In this document: positions 7,839 through 17,647 of the stretch, in pieces | Numbering within the stretch: position 1 is the first letter of the stretch | Layout of the letters: each line of letters begins with the position of its first letter | Assembly (NCBI RefSeq): GCF_003713065.1 | Contig: NZ_CP033433.1 | Coordinates: 3,721,001-3,785,000, forward strand | Origin: Cohnella candidum | GTDB lineage: Bacteria > Bacillota > Bacilli > Paenibacillales > Paenibacillaceae | Reading direction: 5' to 3' | DNA: 64,000 bases | The notes under the pieces: generated by a model | Database searches by the model: none | What the model was told of the DNA's origin: nothing | What the model saw: the letters and a program-made list of their open reading frames with translations, nothing else | Position numbers and translations under genes: made by a program

Positions 7839-8756
7839 TTAAACTTTCAAATATTTGCGGACGGAGAGCGTGCTGCCCCAGACGCCGAGCAGAAGTCCAA
7901 GGGCGGCAACCGTGCCGGTCACGATCCAACCGACGTCCTTCACCGACGCAAGCTCGATCATGTAAAGGCCGATGTCCTGCTGCGCCGTCGTGATCAATTC
8001 CGAGTAGCCGTACAAAAGAATGCCGGAAGTGATGGCCGAACCGGCGATGCCGATCAGCACCCCTTCGATGAAGAAAGGCCAGCGAATGAAGTTGTTCGTG
8101 GCGCCGACCATTTTCATGATCGAAATTTCGCGCCGTCTGGCCATGATGGTCATTTTGATCGTCGTGGAAATGAGGAACATCGCCATCACCGCGAGACCCG
8201 CGACGATGACCAGGCCGATGTTGCGCACCGCATTCGTGATACGGAAGAGCTTTTCTACCGTTCCCGCTCCGTATTTAACGGCCGTAATAGGCTTGTCCGG
8301 GTCGGTCTCGTTGATCGCCTGGATCTTCTTCGCGGCGAAGCCGATCGTCTGCGGTTGATAGACTTCGATTTCGAACGCATCCGGCAGCGGATTCGTCTCG
8401 TCCGTGTAGCCCTCAAGCGCGACGCGGCTTTCTTCGTCCATGCTGTCGCGCAGGCGTTTGAGCCCCTCCGCCTTCGAAATGAAGGTGACGGTTTTGAGCT
8501 CCGGAATCCGGCGGATCGTGCGACTGATCTCTTCGATTTTGGGCCGCTCGAGACCGATCTTCAGGTAAACGCGGATCTGAACCTGATTGTCGAGCTGGTC
8601 GGCGAGTTTGTTCACATTTAAGGCCAACAGCATGAATACGCCTAATATGAACAACGAAACGGTGATCGAGCTGATCGACGCGAAGGTCATCCAGCCGTTG
8701 CGCGCCACGTTTTTGCCGCCCTCCCGCAGATGGCGGACGAGGGTGCTAAGCCTCAT
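7839..8756 (-). CDS. ftsX: Cell division ABC transporter permease subunit FtsX
   Basis: A 305-residue membrane protein. A first helix (about 23-45) is followed by a large extracellular domain (about 46-170) and three C-terminal helices. This topology is typical of FtsX, which transmits ATP-driven movement from FtsE to an extracellular peptidoglycan hydrolase. The ATG (8754-8756) overlaps the end of ftsE by 11 bp and its ribosome-binding site GAGGGG lies inside ftsE. The M23 hydrolase gene begins 28 bp after the stop. Confidence 0.95.
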   Translation of the reverse strand: MRLSTLVRHLREGGKNVARNGWMTFASISSITVSLFILGVFMLLALNVNKLADQLDNQVQIRVYLKIGLERPKIEEISRTIRRIPELKTVTFISKAEGLKRLRDSMDEESRVALEGYTDETNPLPDAFEIEVYQPQTIGFAAKKIQAINETDPDKPITAVKYGAGTVEKLFRITNAVRNIGLVIVAGLAVMAMFLISTTIKMTIMARRREISIMKMVGATNNFIRWPFFIEGVLIGIAGSAITSGILLYGYSELITTAQQDIGLYMIELASVKDVGWIVTGTVAALGLLLGVWGSTLSVRKYLKV

Positions 8757-9432
8757 AGCCGTATTCCCCTCTCTGCTGGTCGCGCACGATGGTGCCCCGC
8801 TCGATGGCGATGACGCGCTTACGCATCGTGTTCACGATTTCTTTGTTGTGGGTGGCCATGACGATGGTGGTGCCGCGGAAATTGATCTCCTCGAGGAGCT
8901 TCATGATTCCCCACGAGGTTTCGGGGTCAAGATTCCCTGTCGGCTCATCAGCCACGATGACCGCAGGGCTGTTGACGATCGCGCGAGCGATCGCGACGCG
9001 TTGCTGTTCACCGCCGGAGAGCTGGGCAGGCAGGCTGTTCGCTTTATGCTTCAGGCCGACCAGGTCAAGCACTTCCATCGTGCGCCTCTTGATCGTGCGG
9101 CGGGGAGCCTCGATGACTTCCATGGCGAAAGCGATATTATCGTAGGCGGACAGCTTCGGGAGCAGCCGGTAATCTTGGAAAATGACCCCGATATTCCGCC
9201 GAACGTATGGAATTTTGCGTTGCTTGAGCTTGCCTATATTGAAACCGTTGACGGAGATTTGTCCCTTGCTCGGGACTTCCTCCCGGTAAATGAGCTTCAT
9301 GAACGTCGACTTGCCGGCGCCGGAAGGACCTACGACGTAGACGAACTCGTTGCGGTCGATCACCACGTTGATTCCTTGCAGGGCGATCGTACCGTCGGGG
9401 TAGGTCTTCCAGATGTCTTGCATTTCGATCAC
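8746..9432 (-). CDS. ftsE: Cell division ATP-binding protein FtsE
   Basis: A 228-residue ABC ATPase. Walker A is GPSGAGKST (about 36-44), the signature is [15 protein letters not shown], Walker B is [12 protein letters not shown] and the H-loop is MATHNKE. FtsE couples ATP hydrolysis to FtsX to control cell-wall hydrolysis. The start is GTG at 9430-9432 with AGGAAGTG about 8 nt upstream; the Met four codons in is a weaker alternative. It heads the leftward ftsE-ftsX-M23-ctpB-minJ cluster. The 232-bp gap to the divergent VanW gene must hold both promoters; a TATATA-type -10 with TTGCAG as -35 is a weak candidate for ftsE. Confidence 0.96.
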   Translation of the reverse strand: MIEMQDIWKTYPDGTIALQGINVVIDRNEFVYVVGPSGAGKSTFMKLIYREEVPSKGQISVNGFNIGKLKQRKIPYVRRNIGVIFQDYRLLPKLSAYDNIAFAMEVIEAPRRTIKRRTMEVLDLVGLKHKANSLPAQLSGGEQQRVAIARAIVNSPAVIVADEPTGNLDPETSWGIMKLLEEINFRGTTIVMATHNKEIVNTMRKRVIAIERGTIVRDQQRGEYGYEA

Positions 9433-9664
9433 GATATCACTTCCTGTTAGGATTCGGACTTTAGCTACTTCGACATCATGCTATAAAATCCTTTATTTGT
9501 CGACTTTTCCGGCGCGAAAAGAGTCATATATATACCCCAAAACCGTTGGCCTGCAACACATCATGGAATTCTTTAAAATTTTCTAATCTTTGCGGAAATC
9601 CAAACCTTGGCTGAGCTTATATATTGTAAAGAGTTTTCGCAGAGTCATAGGGGGCGAGGGAACC

Positions 9665-11104
9665 GTGAAAAAGGGCTTGCTTGTCGCTTGGGCGGCGGTA
9701 TTGGTGGCGATCGGCGGAGGGGCTGCGGCTGCTACGTATCATATTGGGCAGGATGATCGCCTTCCGGCGGGATTCTCGGTTGGGGGCTGGGAGGCCGGCG
9801 GGTTGTCGGCAGACGAGGCGTTGGGGGAGCTGCGGGGTCGGTTGGCGGGTTTGGAGAAGATGCAGGTTAAGGCGGTGGCATCGGGGGAGGATTCGAGTGT
9901 GGGGTTGCCGGTTAAGACCGTGCAGCAACTTGGATTGCGGGTCTCGGCCGACGAAGCGGTGGAAGCGATGGAGCGGTATCGCGACCGCGGCTGGTGGGAC
10001 CGGGCGTGGATGCGGCTAATCTCGGGGGAGCGCGGAATGTCGTATCCCGTAGAGCTGGCTTGGGACGACGGGGTTTTGCAGCGTGAGGTTCAGCGCGCTT
10101 GGGGCGGCGCCGCCGGCAGTCAGCCGAAGGTTGCTACGCGAGTGATTACGGCGGATGACCAGGTCGTTTATACGCGGGAAGTAGTAGGGAGAGAAGTTGA
10201 TTTGAAGACGTTGGCGGCTCGGGTGAAGGAGCTTGTTCCGTTATCGTTAGCGGCAGATGTGGCTGCGGAACCGCGGAAAATCGCGTTGCCGATTATTGAG
10301 ACCATCCCGAAGGTGACGATTGCTTCCTTAAAAGAGGAAGGCATCGATCGGAAGATCGCCGAGTTCACCACCTCCTTCGCAACGAGCGCAGAAGGGCGAT
10401 CGCATAACGTTACAGCAGCCGCGAAAGCTTTGAACGATACGCTGCTGATGCCCGGTGATGTTTTCGAATATGGCAAAATCGTCGACAAAGCCGACAAAGA
10501 ATACGGCTACCGCGAAGCGCCGGTCATCGTCAACGGCAAGCTGACGCCGGGAGTCGGCGGCGGCATCTGCCAAGTGTCGAGCACGCTGTACAACGCCATC
10601 CTGCTCGCAGGCCTGGACGTCGTGGAGCGCCGGAACCACTCCATCCCCGTGCACTACCTGCCTCCGGGGTTGGACGCTACTTTCGCAGACGGCTACATCA
10701 ATTTCCGATTCAAGAATACGACAGAAAAACAATTGCTCATCCGCACGGTTGTGCAGGATAAGCACGTAACGGTTAAGCTGTTCGGTACGCTCGACGAGCA
10801 CGTTTCCTACCGCACGGAAACGAAACAGGTGAAAGTAGTCTCGCCTCTGGTCCGTTACGTGAGCAATGACACGGTTACACTCGGCCAAGAGCAAGTTCTG
10901 CAGAGAGGCGAAGCCGGCATGGTCGTGGACACTTTCCGCATAAAGTTGCTCGATGGTCAAGAAGTATCGCGCGAACGACTGCCCCGCTCCAGCTACCGCG
11001 CTCAGGATGGGTTGATTGCGGTGAATCCGGAGGATCCGCGACTGAAGCCGCAGGACACGACACCTCCGCCATCTGGTCAGGAGGGTCCTGTGGAGCCGGT
11101 GTAA
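9665..11104 (+). CDS. VanW/YoaR-family secreted or membrane-anchored protein
   Basis: A 479-residue protein. An N-terminal hydrophobic segment (signal or anchor, about 4-25) leads to a peptidoglycan-binding-4-type region (about 30-225). The VanW domain follows (about 230-375, with MPGDVFEYGK, GVGGGICQVSSTLYNA and RRNHSIPVHYLPPG). The last part resembles a G5-like beta domain. VanW is found in vancomycin-resistance clusters, but its biochemical function is not established. Start GTG at 9665 is preferred because a G-rich ribosome-binding site (9649-9660) precedes it and the hydrophobic segment then starts at residue 4. Codon use in about 9770-10330 (many GGG, TTG, GAG) differs from the C-rich 3' half. 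Confidence 0.85.
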   Translation: MKKGLLVAWAAVLVAIGGGAAAATYHIGQDDRLPAGFSVGGWEAGGLSADEALGELRGRLAGLEKMQVKAVASGEDSSVGLPVKTVQQLGLRVSADEAVEAMERYRDRGWWDRAWMRLISGERGMSYPVELAWDDGVLQREVQRAWGGAAGSQPKVATRVITADDQVVYTREVVGREVDLKTLAARVKELVPLSLAADVAAEPRKIALPIIETIPKVTIASLKEEGIDRKIAEFTTSFATSAEGRSHNVTAAAKALNDTLLMPGDVFEYGKIVDKADKEYGYREAPVIVNGKLTPGVGGGICQVSSTLYNAILLAGLDVVERRNHSIPVHYLPPGLDATFADGYINFRFKNTTEKQLLIRTVVQDKHVTVKLFGTLDEHVSYRTETKQVKVVSPLVRYVSNDTVTLGQEQVLQRGEAGMVVDTFRIKLLDGQEVSRERLPRSSYRAQDGLIAVNPEDPRLKPQDTTPPPSGQEGPVEPV

Positions 11105-11111
11105 TTTATAA

Positions 11112-11161
11112 GGGGTTATCTCCAAAGGTCGACATCGGCCTCGGGGATAACCCCGCTTTTT
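11112..11161 (+). terminator. Terminator after the VanW gene
   Basis: GGGGTTATCTCC pairs with GGGGATAACCCC (one mismatch) across a loop of about 20 nt, followed by GCTTTTT. Confidence 0.8.
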
Positions 11162-11225
11162 GTAATCTGAATCACAAAAATCGAAAGTTTTCTATTTTTT
11201 TTGCGAAAGTTGTCTCTTGTCCTAT

Positions 11226-11252
11226 TAAATGCGACATAGGATGGGACGATAT
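11226..11252 (+). promoter_or_regulatory. Sigma-D-type promoter upstream of the secreted repeat protein
   Basis: TAAA (11226-11229), a 15-nt spacer and GACGATAT (11245-11252) match the flagellar sigma-D consensus TAAA-N15-GCCGATAT at 11 of 12 positions with exact spacing. The hag promoter in this same window is a perfect match with the same spacing. An overlapping sigma-A-like pair (TTGCGA at 11201-11206, TATTAA at 11223-11228, 16-bp spacer) is also possible. Confidence 0.65.
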
Positions 11253-11393
11253 TAATATTGGAGATGGAAAATCATGTTTTGTGAGGAGAATTCGGCATAG
11301 GGCAGGTGAGACCGTCAGTCTTCGACACAAGATCAACCTTTCCACCCGATGTCAATCAGTATCACAAGATGAGAAAAAAAGGAGAATGAAGGA

Positions 11394-12653
11394 ATGGAAA
11401 AAAGAAGCTTCAAAAAAATTCTTTTGAGTACCGTTCTTAGCGCGGCACTCGCGATCGTACCTGCCACGTTCGCAAGCGCAGCGACTGTGAGCGTAGACTG
11501 GGACCCGGCCAATCTGACGGTTAACAATAACGTCGGCATTGCGGACACGGTGGTCCTCACCGGCCTGAAAGCTGGAGCAGTCATGAAAGTTTACAAAACC
11601 AATCCTGCCGACACGTCTGCGAAACCGAAGTTGCTCGGACAAGCTACCGCAAAAGATGGCACGGCTACGGCTACCGTCGGCAACTTGACCGAAGGCGACG
11701 ACATTTTCGTTACTGTTGTGTTGGAGACTTCTGCAAGTTCTAAAAAAGTCGGCGCTCCGGCAAAAACGGAAAAAGCCGTCACTGACCAAGTTTACGTTCA
11801 AAACAATGCCGGAATCGCGGACACTGTCACTGTAACGGGGCTTACCTACGCCGGAACTAAAGTTACCGTGTTGAACGGCACGACGCCTATCGGTACGGGA
11901 ACTTCCGCTTTAGTGTCTTCCAAATCCACTGCGGTTAAAGATGTCGTGATCTCGATCCCGACCAAGTCCAACCTGGGCAATGGTTCTTCCGGTTCCATTA
12001 ACATTGTTCTCCAAGATAAAGGCAAAGACCCGTCCGATCCTGTCTCAGTTTCTTTCAGCGCAGAAGAAAAAACCTCTGTCACGGGAGTAACTTACGCTAC
12101 TTATAACAACTTTGGAAAAGCTGACCAAGTCAAAGTGTCTAACATCGGAAATACGGGACTCGTTGCTGGTGATACGGTAATCCTCTGGAAAGAATCTGGG
12201 GCAAAGACGAAGATCGCTTCCGCAGTGGTCTCGAAATCTCTGGTGGCAACCTTCAACGTTGCTAATCTTGACTCCACAGGAGCTGCTGGATCCGTATGGT
12301 TTACGGTTACCAGAAAAGGATACCTGCAATCCGATGCTCAGGAAGCTAAGTTCGATGCTGAGCCTGTTACCGACAAACCTTCTGTAACAGGAGTAACCTA
12401 TGTGAACAGTAAATCTACTTCCGACAAAGTAACAATTGCAAATAGCAGCATCAAAAAAGGTGCTACCGTAACCCTGTTTGACAACGGAGCGAAAATCGCT
12501 TCCGGTACGGTTACGGTTGAAGGAACCATCACGCTTAGCGCTTCCAATAAGCTTGGTGCTACCGGCGGAACGAAACTGACGATCACGGTTAAAGAAGTGG
12601 GCAAACGCGAATCCATTGCATCCGATGAATTCAGCTACGGCCCGGAATCCTAA
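11394..12653 (+). CDS. Secreted protein of four ~95-residue Ig-like repeats, function unknown
   Basis: A 419-residue exported protein. The signal peptide (about 1-29) has a K/R-rich start, a hydrophobic core and a likely cut after SFASA-type residues. The rest is four tandem repeats starting near residues 37, 134, 233 and 335. Each opens with a pattern like VxNNxGxADxVxVTGL and continues GxxVxVxx, as in NNNVGIADTVVLTGLKAG and NNAGIADTVTVTGLTYAG. No catalytic motif, LPxTG or SLH domain was seen, so it is probably released or loosely wall-bound. The repeats look like beta-sandwich modules (inference). Start ATG at 11394 follows AAAGGAG. A sigma-D-type promoter at 11226-11252 suggests expression with the motility regulon. 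It is monocistronic, with a terminator at 12671. Confidence 0.8.
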   Translation: MEKRSFKKILLSTVLSAALAIVPATFASAATVSVDWDPANLTVNNNVGIADTVVLTGLKAGAVMKVYKTNPADTSAKPKLLGQATAKDGTATATVGNLTEGDDIFVTVVLETSASSKKVGAPAKTEKAVTDQVYVQNNAGIADTVTVTGLTYAGTKVTVLNGTTPIGTGTSALVSSKSTAVKDVVISIPTKSNLGNGSSGSINIVLQDKGKDPSDPVSVSFSAEEKTSVTGVTYATYNNFGKADQVKVSNIGNTGLVAGDTVILWKESGAKTKIASAVVSKSLVATFNVANLDSTGAAGSVWFTVTRKGYLQSDAQEAKFDAEPVTDKPSVTGVTYVNSKSTSDKVTIANSSIKKGATVTLFDNGAKIASGTVTVEGTITLSASNKLGATGGTKLTITVKEVGKRESIASDEFSYGPES

Positions 12654-12670
12654 GCCATCTCTTGAAGACG

Positions 12671-12700
12671 AGAACGCCGGTATAGCCGGCGTTCTTCTTT
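12671..12700 (+). terminator. Terminator of the secreted repeat protein gene
   Basis: A perfect 10-bp stem (AGAACGCCGG / CCGGCGTTCT) with a 5-nt loop is followed by a T-rich tract. Confidence 0.9.
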
Positions 12701-12705
12701 TATGG

Positions 12706-12745
12706 CAAAAATCCCGAACCATCAAATAAATGGTTCGGGATTTTC
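12706..12745 (-). terminator. Terminator of the arginine operon, after argH
   Basis: A perfect stem (AAAATCCCGAACCAT / ATGGTTCGGGATTTT) ends immediately before the argH stop codon. The arms give a U tract in both orientations, so it may also back up the convergent gene. Confidence 0.9.
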
Positions 12746-12750
12746 GTTAT

Positions 12751-14166
12751 CTACCGACTCTTCTCTGCATACTCCGCAACCCACTCTGACGTGCCAGCCA
12801 TCACAGCTTCCGCACGTTCAATGGCTGCTGCCACTTGAACAGTAGCCGTGCCTCCATAGACGTTACGCGCGTTGACGACGCTCTCCGGCTGAAGCACCTG
12901 ATAGATCGTGTCGTCGAACAGCGTGGAGAATTGCTTAAACTCGTCCAAGGTGAGGTTGAGTAGGAACTTGTTGTTCTGGATGCAGTACAGAACCGTCTTG
13001 CCGATGACTTCGTGCGCTTGACGGAACGGAAGTCCCTTCGAGGCCAGGAAGTCGGCGATGTCCGTCGCGTTGGAGAAGTCCTGGTCGACGGCTTTGCGCA
13101 TCTTGTCCGTACGCACTTTCATCGTTTCGATCATCGGCGCGTACAGCTGCAGGGCGCCCTGGAGCGTCTTCACCGTATCGAACATGCCTTCCTTGTCTTC
13201 CTGCATGTCCTTGTTGTAGGCCAGCGGAAGCGACTTCAGCACGGTCAGCAGGCCGATCAAGTTACCATAAACTCGCCCCGTCTTGCCTCGGACCAATTCC
13301 GGCACGTCGGGGTTTTTCTTCTGCGGCATGATGCTGGAACCGGTGCAGAATGCATCATCCAGCTCGACGAACTGGAATTCGGTGCTGGACCACAGGATCA
13401 GCTCTTCGCTCAGTCGCGACAGATGCGTCATGATGAGCGATGCGTTCGCGAGGAACTCGACGATGAAGTCACGGTCGCTCACGGCGTCGAGGCTGTTTTC
13501 ATAGACGCGTCCGAAGTTCAGCTGCTTCGCCGTAAACAAACGGTCGATCGCGAACGTGGTGCCGGCAAGGGCGCCTGCCCCTAGAGGCAACATATCGATG
13601 CGCTTGTAGCTGTCCTGCAGGCGTTCGATATCGCGTCCGAACATGGACACGTACGCCATGAGGTGATGCGCAAAAAGAATCGGCTGCGCCCGCTGCAGAT
13701 GCGTGTACCCCGGCAGGATCGTGTCGAGGTTGGCTTTCGCTTGCCCGATCAATGCCGTTTGAAGCTTGTGCAGAAGGTCGACGAACTCGACGACCCTCTT
13801 GCGCAGGTACAAGTGCATATCGGTCGCCACCTGGTCATTGCGGCTGCGGCCGGTATGCAGCTTGCCGCCGACGGGACCGATTTCCTCGATGAGTGCCTTC
13901 TCGACGCTCATGTGAATGTCTTCGTCTGCGACGAGAAACTCGTGCTCGCCGTTCAGAATCCGCTGCCGAACCTTCAGCAGTCCATCCTTAATCTGCTCGA
14001 CATCTTCCGCCGGGAGGATGCCGCATTGTCCAAGCATCGTCACATGTGCCAAGCTGCCCTGAATGTCTTCTTCGGCGAGCTCCTTGTCGAACGTGATCGA
14101 AGCCGTATATTCTTCTACCAGCTGGTCGGTTTTCTTCGTGAACCGGCCGCCCCACAGCTTGCTCAT
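12751..14166 (-). CDS. argH: Argininosuccinate lyase
   Basis: A 471-residue enzyme that splits argininosuccinate into arginine and fumarate, the last step of arginine synthesis. The N-terminus MSKLWGGRF is characteristic of ArgH, and the fumarase/aspartase superfamily signature [12 protein letters not shown] is present near residue 280. It begins 15 bp after argG and is the last gene of the operon, closed by a strong hairpin at 12706-12745. Confidence 0.97.
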   Translation of the reverse strand: MSKLWGGRFTKKTDQLVEEYTASITFDKELAEEDIQGSLAHVTMLGQCGILPAEDVEQIKDGLLKVRQRILNGEHEFLVADEDIHMSVEKALIEEIGPVGGKLHTGRSRNDQVATDMHLYLRKRVVEFVDLLHKLQTALIGQAKANLDTILPGYTHLQRAQPILFAHHLMAYVSMFGRDIERLQDSYKRIDMLPLGAGALAGTTFAIDRLFTAKQLNFGRVYENSLDAVSDRDFIVEFLANASLIMTHLSRLSEELILWSSTEFQFVELDDAFCTGSSIMPQKKNPDVPELVRGKTGRVYGNLIGLLTVLKSLPLAYNKDMQEDKEGMFDTVKTLQGALQLYAPMIETMKVRTDKMRKAVDQDFSNATDIADFLASKGLPFRQAHEVIGKTVLYCIQNNKFLLNLTLDEFKQFSTLFDDTIYQVLQPESVVNARNVYGGTATVQVAAAIERAEAVMAGTSEWVAEYAEKSR

Positions 14167-14181
14167 GAACGCGAAGCCCCC

Positions 14182-15420
14182 TTAAACGCCCGAGGCGCCG
14201 TTCACGCCGGAGGATACTTTGAGACGCAGCGCGTTCAGGCGGATGAAGCCGGTCGCGTCGCCTTGGTCATACGCTTGCGTCGGGTCCGCTTCCATCGTGG
14301 CGATGTGCGGGTTGTACAGGCTGACCGGGCTCTTCAGGCCGGCTGCCATGATATTGCCTTTGTACAACTTCAGGCGAACGGTACCGGTCACGTTCTTCTG
14401 GCTCTCGGTCACGAGAGCTTGAATCGCGAGACGTTCCGGCGCGAACCAGAATCCGTTATACACGAGTGAGCTGTATTTGGAGATCAGCGAGTCGCGCAAA
14501 TGCATGACGTCGCGGTCCATCGTGATCGATTCCATTTTGCGGTGAGCAGTGAACAGGATCGTTCCGCCCGGCGTCTCGTATACGCCGCGGCTCTTCATGC
14601 CGACGAAGCGGTTTTCGACCATGTCGACGCGGCCGATGCCGTGTTTGCCGCCGAGCTCGTTCAGCTTCTCCATGACGGCCAGCGGACTCAAACTCTCACC
14701 GTTCACGGCGACGCAATCGCCTGCTTCGAAGTCCAGCTCGACGTATTCCGCTTGATCCGGCGCTTTTTCCGGAGAGACGGACAGGACGTACATGTCCTGG
14801 ACGTCGTCCGCGCTGGAATCGAACCACGGATCTTCGAGCATGCCGCTCTCGAAGCTGATGTGCAGCAGGTTGCGGTCCATCGAATACGGCTTCGACGCCG
14901 ATGCTTGAACCGGAATGCCGTGTTTCTCGGCATAAGCGATCATTTCGGCGCGGCCCGGGAAGGCGTTACGGAACTCTTCATTCCGCCAAGGCGCAATGAC
15001 TTTGATGTCCGGCGCCAGAGCAGCGGCCGTCAATTCGAAGCGCACTTGGTCGTTGCCTTTGCCGGTAGCGCCGTGAGCGATTGCCGTTGCGCCTTCCGCG
15101 CGTGCGATTTCAACCATGCGCTTGGCGATAAGCGGACGAGCGATGGACGTGCCGAGCAAGTATTGCCCTTCGTACAGCGCACCGGCTTGGAACATCGGAT
15201 AGATGAAGTCCTTCGCGAATACCGCGCGCAGGTCGTCGATGTACACTTTGGAAGCGCCGGTTTTCTTCGCTTTCTCTTCCAAACCGTCGAGCTCTTCCTT
15301 CTGCCCGATGTCGGCGGTAAACGTAATGATTTCGGCATCGTAGGTTTCCTTGAGCCACGTCAGGATGACGGACGTATCGAGACCCCCGGAGTATGCCAGC
15401 ACGATTTTTTCTTTGGCCAT
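14182..15420 (-). CDS. argG: Argininosuccinate synthase
   Basis: A 412-residue enzyme that condenses citrulline and aspartate using ATP. The N-terminal P-loop-type motif [10 protein letters not shown] is diagnostic, as is [15 protein letters not shown] near residue 115. ATG at 15418-15420. It lies between argF and argH in the same orientation. Confidence 0.97.
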   Translation of the reverse strand: MAKEKIVLAYSGGLDTSVILTWLKETYDAEIITFTADIGQKEELDGLEEKAKKTGASKVYIDDLRAVFAKDFIYPMFQAGALYEGQYLLGTSIARPLIAKRMVEIARAEGATAIAHGATGKGNDQVRFELTAAALAPDIKVIAPWRNEEFRNAFPGRAEMIAYAEKHGIPVQASASKPYSMDRNLLHISFESGMLEDPWFDSSADDVQDMYVLSVSPEKAPDQAEYVELDFEAGDCVAVNGESLSPLAVMEKLNELGGKHGIGRVDMVENRFVGMKSRGVYETPGGTILFTAHRKMESITMDRDVMHLRDSLISKYSSLVYNGFWFAPERLAIQALVTESQKNVTGTVRLKLYKGNIMAAGLKSPVSLYNPHIATMEADPTQAYDQGDATGFIRLNALRLKVSSGVNGASGV

Positions 15421-15469
15421 GACGGTTTCCCCTACCTTCTCTATCCTCTAAAATGGTCGATCCGCCCGC

Positions 15470-16429
15470 TTACATGATCGCGGCCATGATCGCTTTCTGC
15501 GCGTGGAGACGGTTCTCGGCTTCGTCGAAAATGACGGAGTGAGAGCCATCGATGACGCCTTCGCTCACTTCTTCGCCGCGGTGGGCCGGCAGGCAGTGCA
15601 TGAACAAATAGTCGGCCTTGGCGGATTTGACGAGCGCTTCGTTCACTTGGTATTTGGCGAACGCTTTCTCGCGTTCCTTCTGCTCTTCCTCGAAGCCCAT
15701 GCTCGCCCAAACGTCGGTGTAGACGATATCGGCGTTCTCGATCGCTTCGCGCGGATCGCGGACGATGTCGATCCGGGAGCCGGTTTCCCCGGCTACTTCC
15801 CGGGAGAGCTTGACGATCTCCGGATCCGGATCGTACCCTTCCGGCGAGGCGCCTGCGTAGTGCATGCCCAGCTTGCTCGCCCCCATCATAAGGGAGTGGG
15901 CCATATTGTTGCCGTCGCCGATGTAAGCGATTTTCAGCCCTTCGAGACGTCCCTTATGCTCGAGCACCGTCTGATAGTCAGCAAGCGCCTGGCAAGGGTG
16001 AGATTGGTCAGACAAAGCATTGATGACCGGGATCGTCGCTCCTCTCGCCAGCTCGACCACGTTGCGGTGGCCGAACGTACGGATGATCATGCCGTCCAAA
16101 TAACGGGACATGACCTGTGCGGTATCGCGGATCGTCTCGCCGCGGCCCATCTGGATTTCGTTGCGGCTCAGAAACAGAGCGTGACCGCCTAATTGGTACA
16201 TGCCAACTTCAAAAGAAACCCGCGTTCGCGTGGAAGACTTTTCGAAAATCATGCCGAGGGTTTTGCCCTTTAACGGCTGGAACACCTCTCCGGCTTTCTG
16301 CTTGCGTTTGAGCTCTATGGCAAGATCCAGCAAATAGCGGATCTCTTCCGGTGTGTAATCGATCAATCCGAGGAAGTCCCGGCCCTTCAGCTGGGCCGCC
16401 ATTTCTTCCAGGTTCGCGGCCAAAGGCAC
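15470..16429 (-). CDS. argF: Ornithine carbamoyltransferase
   Basis: A 319-residue transferase that makes citrulline from ornithine and carbamoyl phosphate. The carbamoyl-phosphate motif STRTRVSFE and the ornithine-loop motif MHCLPAHRGEE near residue 275 are both present. The GTG at 16427-16429 is chosen because AGGAGGGG lies 6 nt upstream and overlaps the argD stop. No carA or carB gene is adjacent, unlike the B. subtilis argCJBD-carAB-argF order, so carbamoyl phosphate must come from genes elsewhere. Confidence 0.97.
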   Translation of the reverse strand: MPLAANLEEMAAQLKGRDFLGLIDYTPEEIRYLLDLAIELKRKQKAGEVFQPLKGKTLGMIFEKSSTRTRVSFEVGMYQLGGHALFLSRNEIQMGRGETIRDTAQVMSRYLDGMIIRTFGHRNVVELARGATIPVINALSDQSHPCQALADYQTVLEHKGRLEGLKIAYIGDGNNMAHSLMMGASKLGMHYAGASPEGYDPDPEIVKLSREVAGETGSRIDIVRDPREAIENADIVYTDVWASMGFEEEQKEREKAFAKYQVNEALVKSAKADYLFMHCLPAHRGEEVSEGVIDGSHSVIFDEAENRLHAQKAIMAAIM

Positions 16430-16441
16430 AACAATCCCCTC

Positions 16442-17626
16442 CTATGCTTGCTTTGCCGCTGCCCTTTCGGTGAGCACCGCGGCGATCAGGCCAACGGCCT
16501 CGTCGATTTCTTCATGGGTAACCAGCAGGTTCGGCAGCAGCCGGATGACATTCGGCCCGGCCGGAACGACGAGCAATCCCCGCTTATGCAGCTCGGCGAT
16601 CGCGTCCCCCGCCGGTTCATCGCACAATATGCCGACCAGCAGCCCCTTGCCGCGGATGCCCGCAACGCCCGGAATGCCGTCCAAATGTTTGTGAAGCTCG
16701 CCCATCAAATACTGAGCTGCTTCAGCCGCCTTTTCAGCAACGTTCTCTTTCAGCATCGTCTCGATCGTCGCGACGACGACGGACATGGCGATCGGCGTCC
16801 CGCCGAACGTCGTGGCATGCGAGCCCGGTACGAAACCCTCGGTGTATGGCTTTTTCGCCAGCATAGCGCCGACAGGGAATCCGCTTCCGATGCCTTTCGC
16901 GAGCGTGAAAACGTCCGGTTCGACGTCGTAGTGCTGGTAAGCGAACAGTTTGCCCGTACGGCCCATGCCGGTTTGCACTTCGTCGATAATCAGCAGCAAC
17001 CCATGCTTATCGCACAGTTCGCGAACGGCGCGCAAGAAATCCGCCTCGACCGGGATGACCCCGCCTTCCGCCTGCACGAGCTCCAGCATGATCGCCGCGG
17101 TACGATCGTTGATCGCGGACTCCAAAGCCGGCACGTCGTGCAGAGGCACGTGCACGAATCCTTCCGGCAGCGGCAGGAAGCCTTCCTTGACTTTGTCCTG
17201 CCCCGTCGCCGTCAGCGTGGCCAATGTCCGCCCGTGGAACGACTGGTTAAAGGTAATGATCTCGTAGCGATACTCGCCACGGACCTTCTGATGATAGCGC
17301 CGCGCCAGCTTGATCGCCGCTTCGTTCGCGTCGGCGCCGCTGTTGCAGAAGAACACGGCGTCGGCGCAGCTGTTGTCGACCAATAGGCGTGCGGCACGCT
17401 CTCCGTTCGGATTGGAGAAGAGATTGGAAATATGCCACAGCTCGTCGAGCTGCTTCACCAAAGCTTGCTTCACCGTATCCGGCACATGGCCGAGATTGGT
17501 GACCGCGAGCCCGCTCATGAAATCCAGATATTCCTTGCCTTGGTCATCCCAAAGGCGGCTGCCCTTGCCCTTCACTAACGTAATGGGGTAGCGGGCATAA
17601 GTAGAAAACAGCGCGCTTTCGCTCAT
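16442..17626 (-). CDS. argD: Acetylornithine aminotransferase
   Basis: A 394-residue class III PLP-dependent aminotransferase that converts N-acetylglutamate semialdehyde to N-acetylornithine. The motifs IIDEVQTGMGRTG and TLAKGIGSGFPVGAM carry the PLP-binding Asp and the Schiff-base Lys. ATG at 17624-17626. It lies between argB and argF, as in most argCJBD operons. Confidence 0.96.
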   Translation of the reverse strand: MSESALFSTYARYPITLVKGKGSRLWDDQGKEYLDFMSGLAVTNLGHVPDTVKQALVKQLDELWHISNLFSNPNGERAARLLVDNSCADAVFFCNSGADANEAAIKLARRYHQKVRGEYRYEIITFNQSFHGRTLATLTATGQDKVKEGFLPLPEGFVHVPLHDVPALESAINDRTAAIMLELVQAEGGVIPVEADFLRAVRELCDKHGLLLIIDEVQTGMGRTGKLFAYQHYDVEPDVFTLAKGIGSGFPVGAMLAKKPYTEGFVPGSHATTFGGTPIAMSVVVATIETMLKENVAEKAAEAAQYLMGELHKHLDGIPGVAGIRGKGLLVGILCDEPAGDAIAELHKRGLLVVPAGPNVIRLLPNLLVTHEEIDEAVGLIAAVLTERAAAKQA

Positions 17627-17647
17627 CGTAAATTCACTCCTTTAAGT

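Noticed and set aside
11274..11300. An 8-codon open frame (ATG TTT TGT ... TAG) between the sigma-D site and the secreted repeat protein, with a GGAG upstream.
   Set aside because: It starts within about 15 nt of the expected transcript start, has no run of regulatory codons and no attenuator hairpin follows. Chance cannot be excluded.
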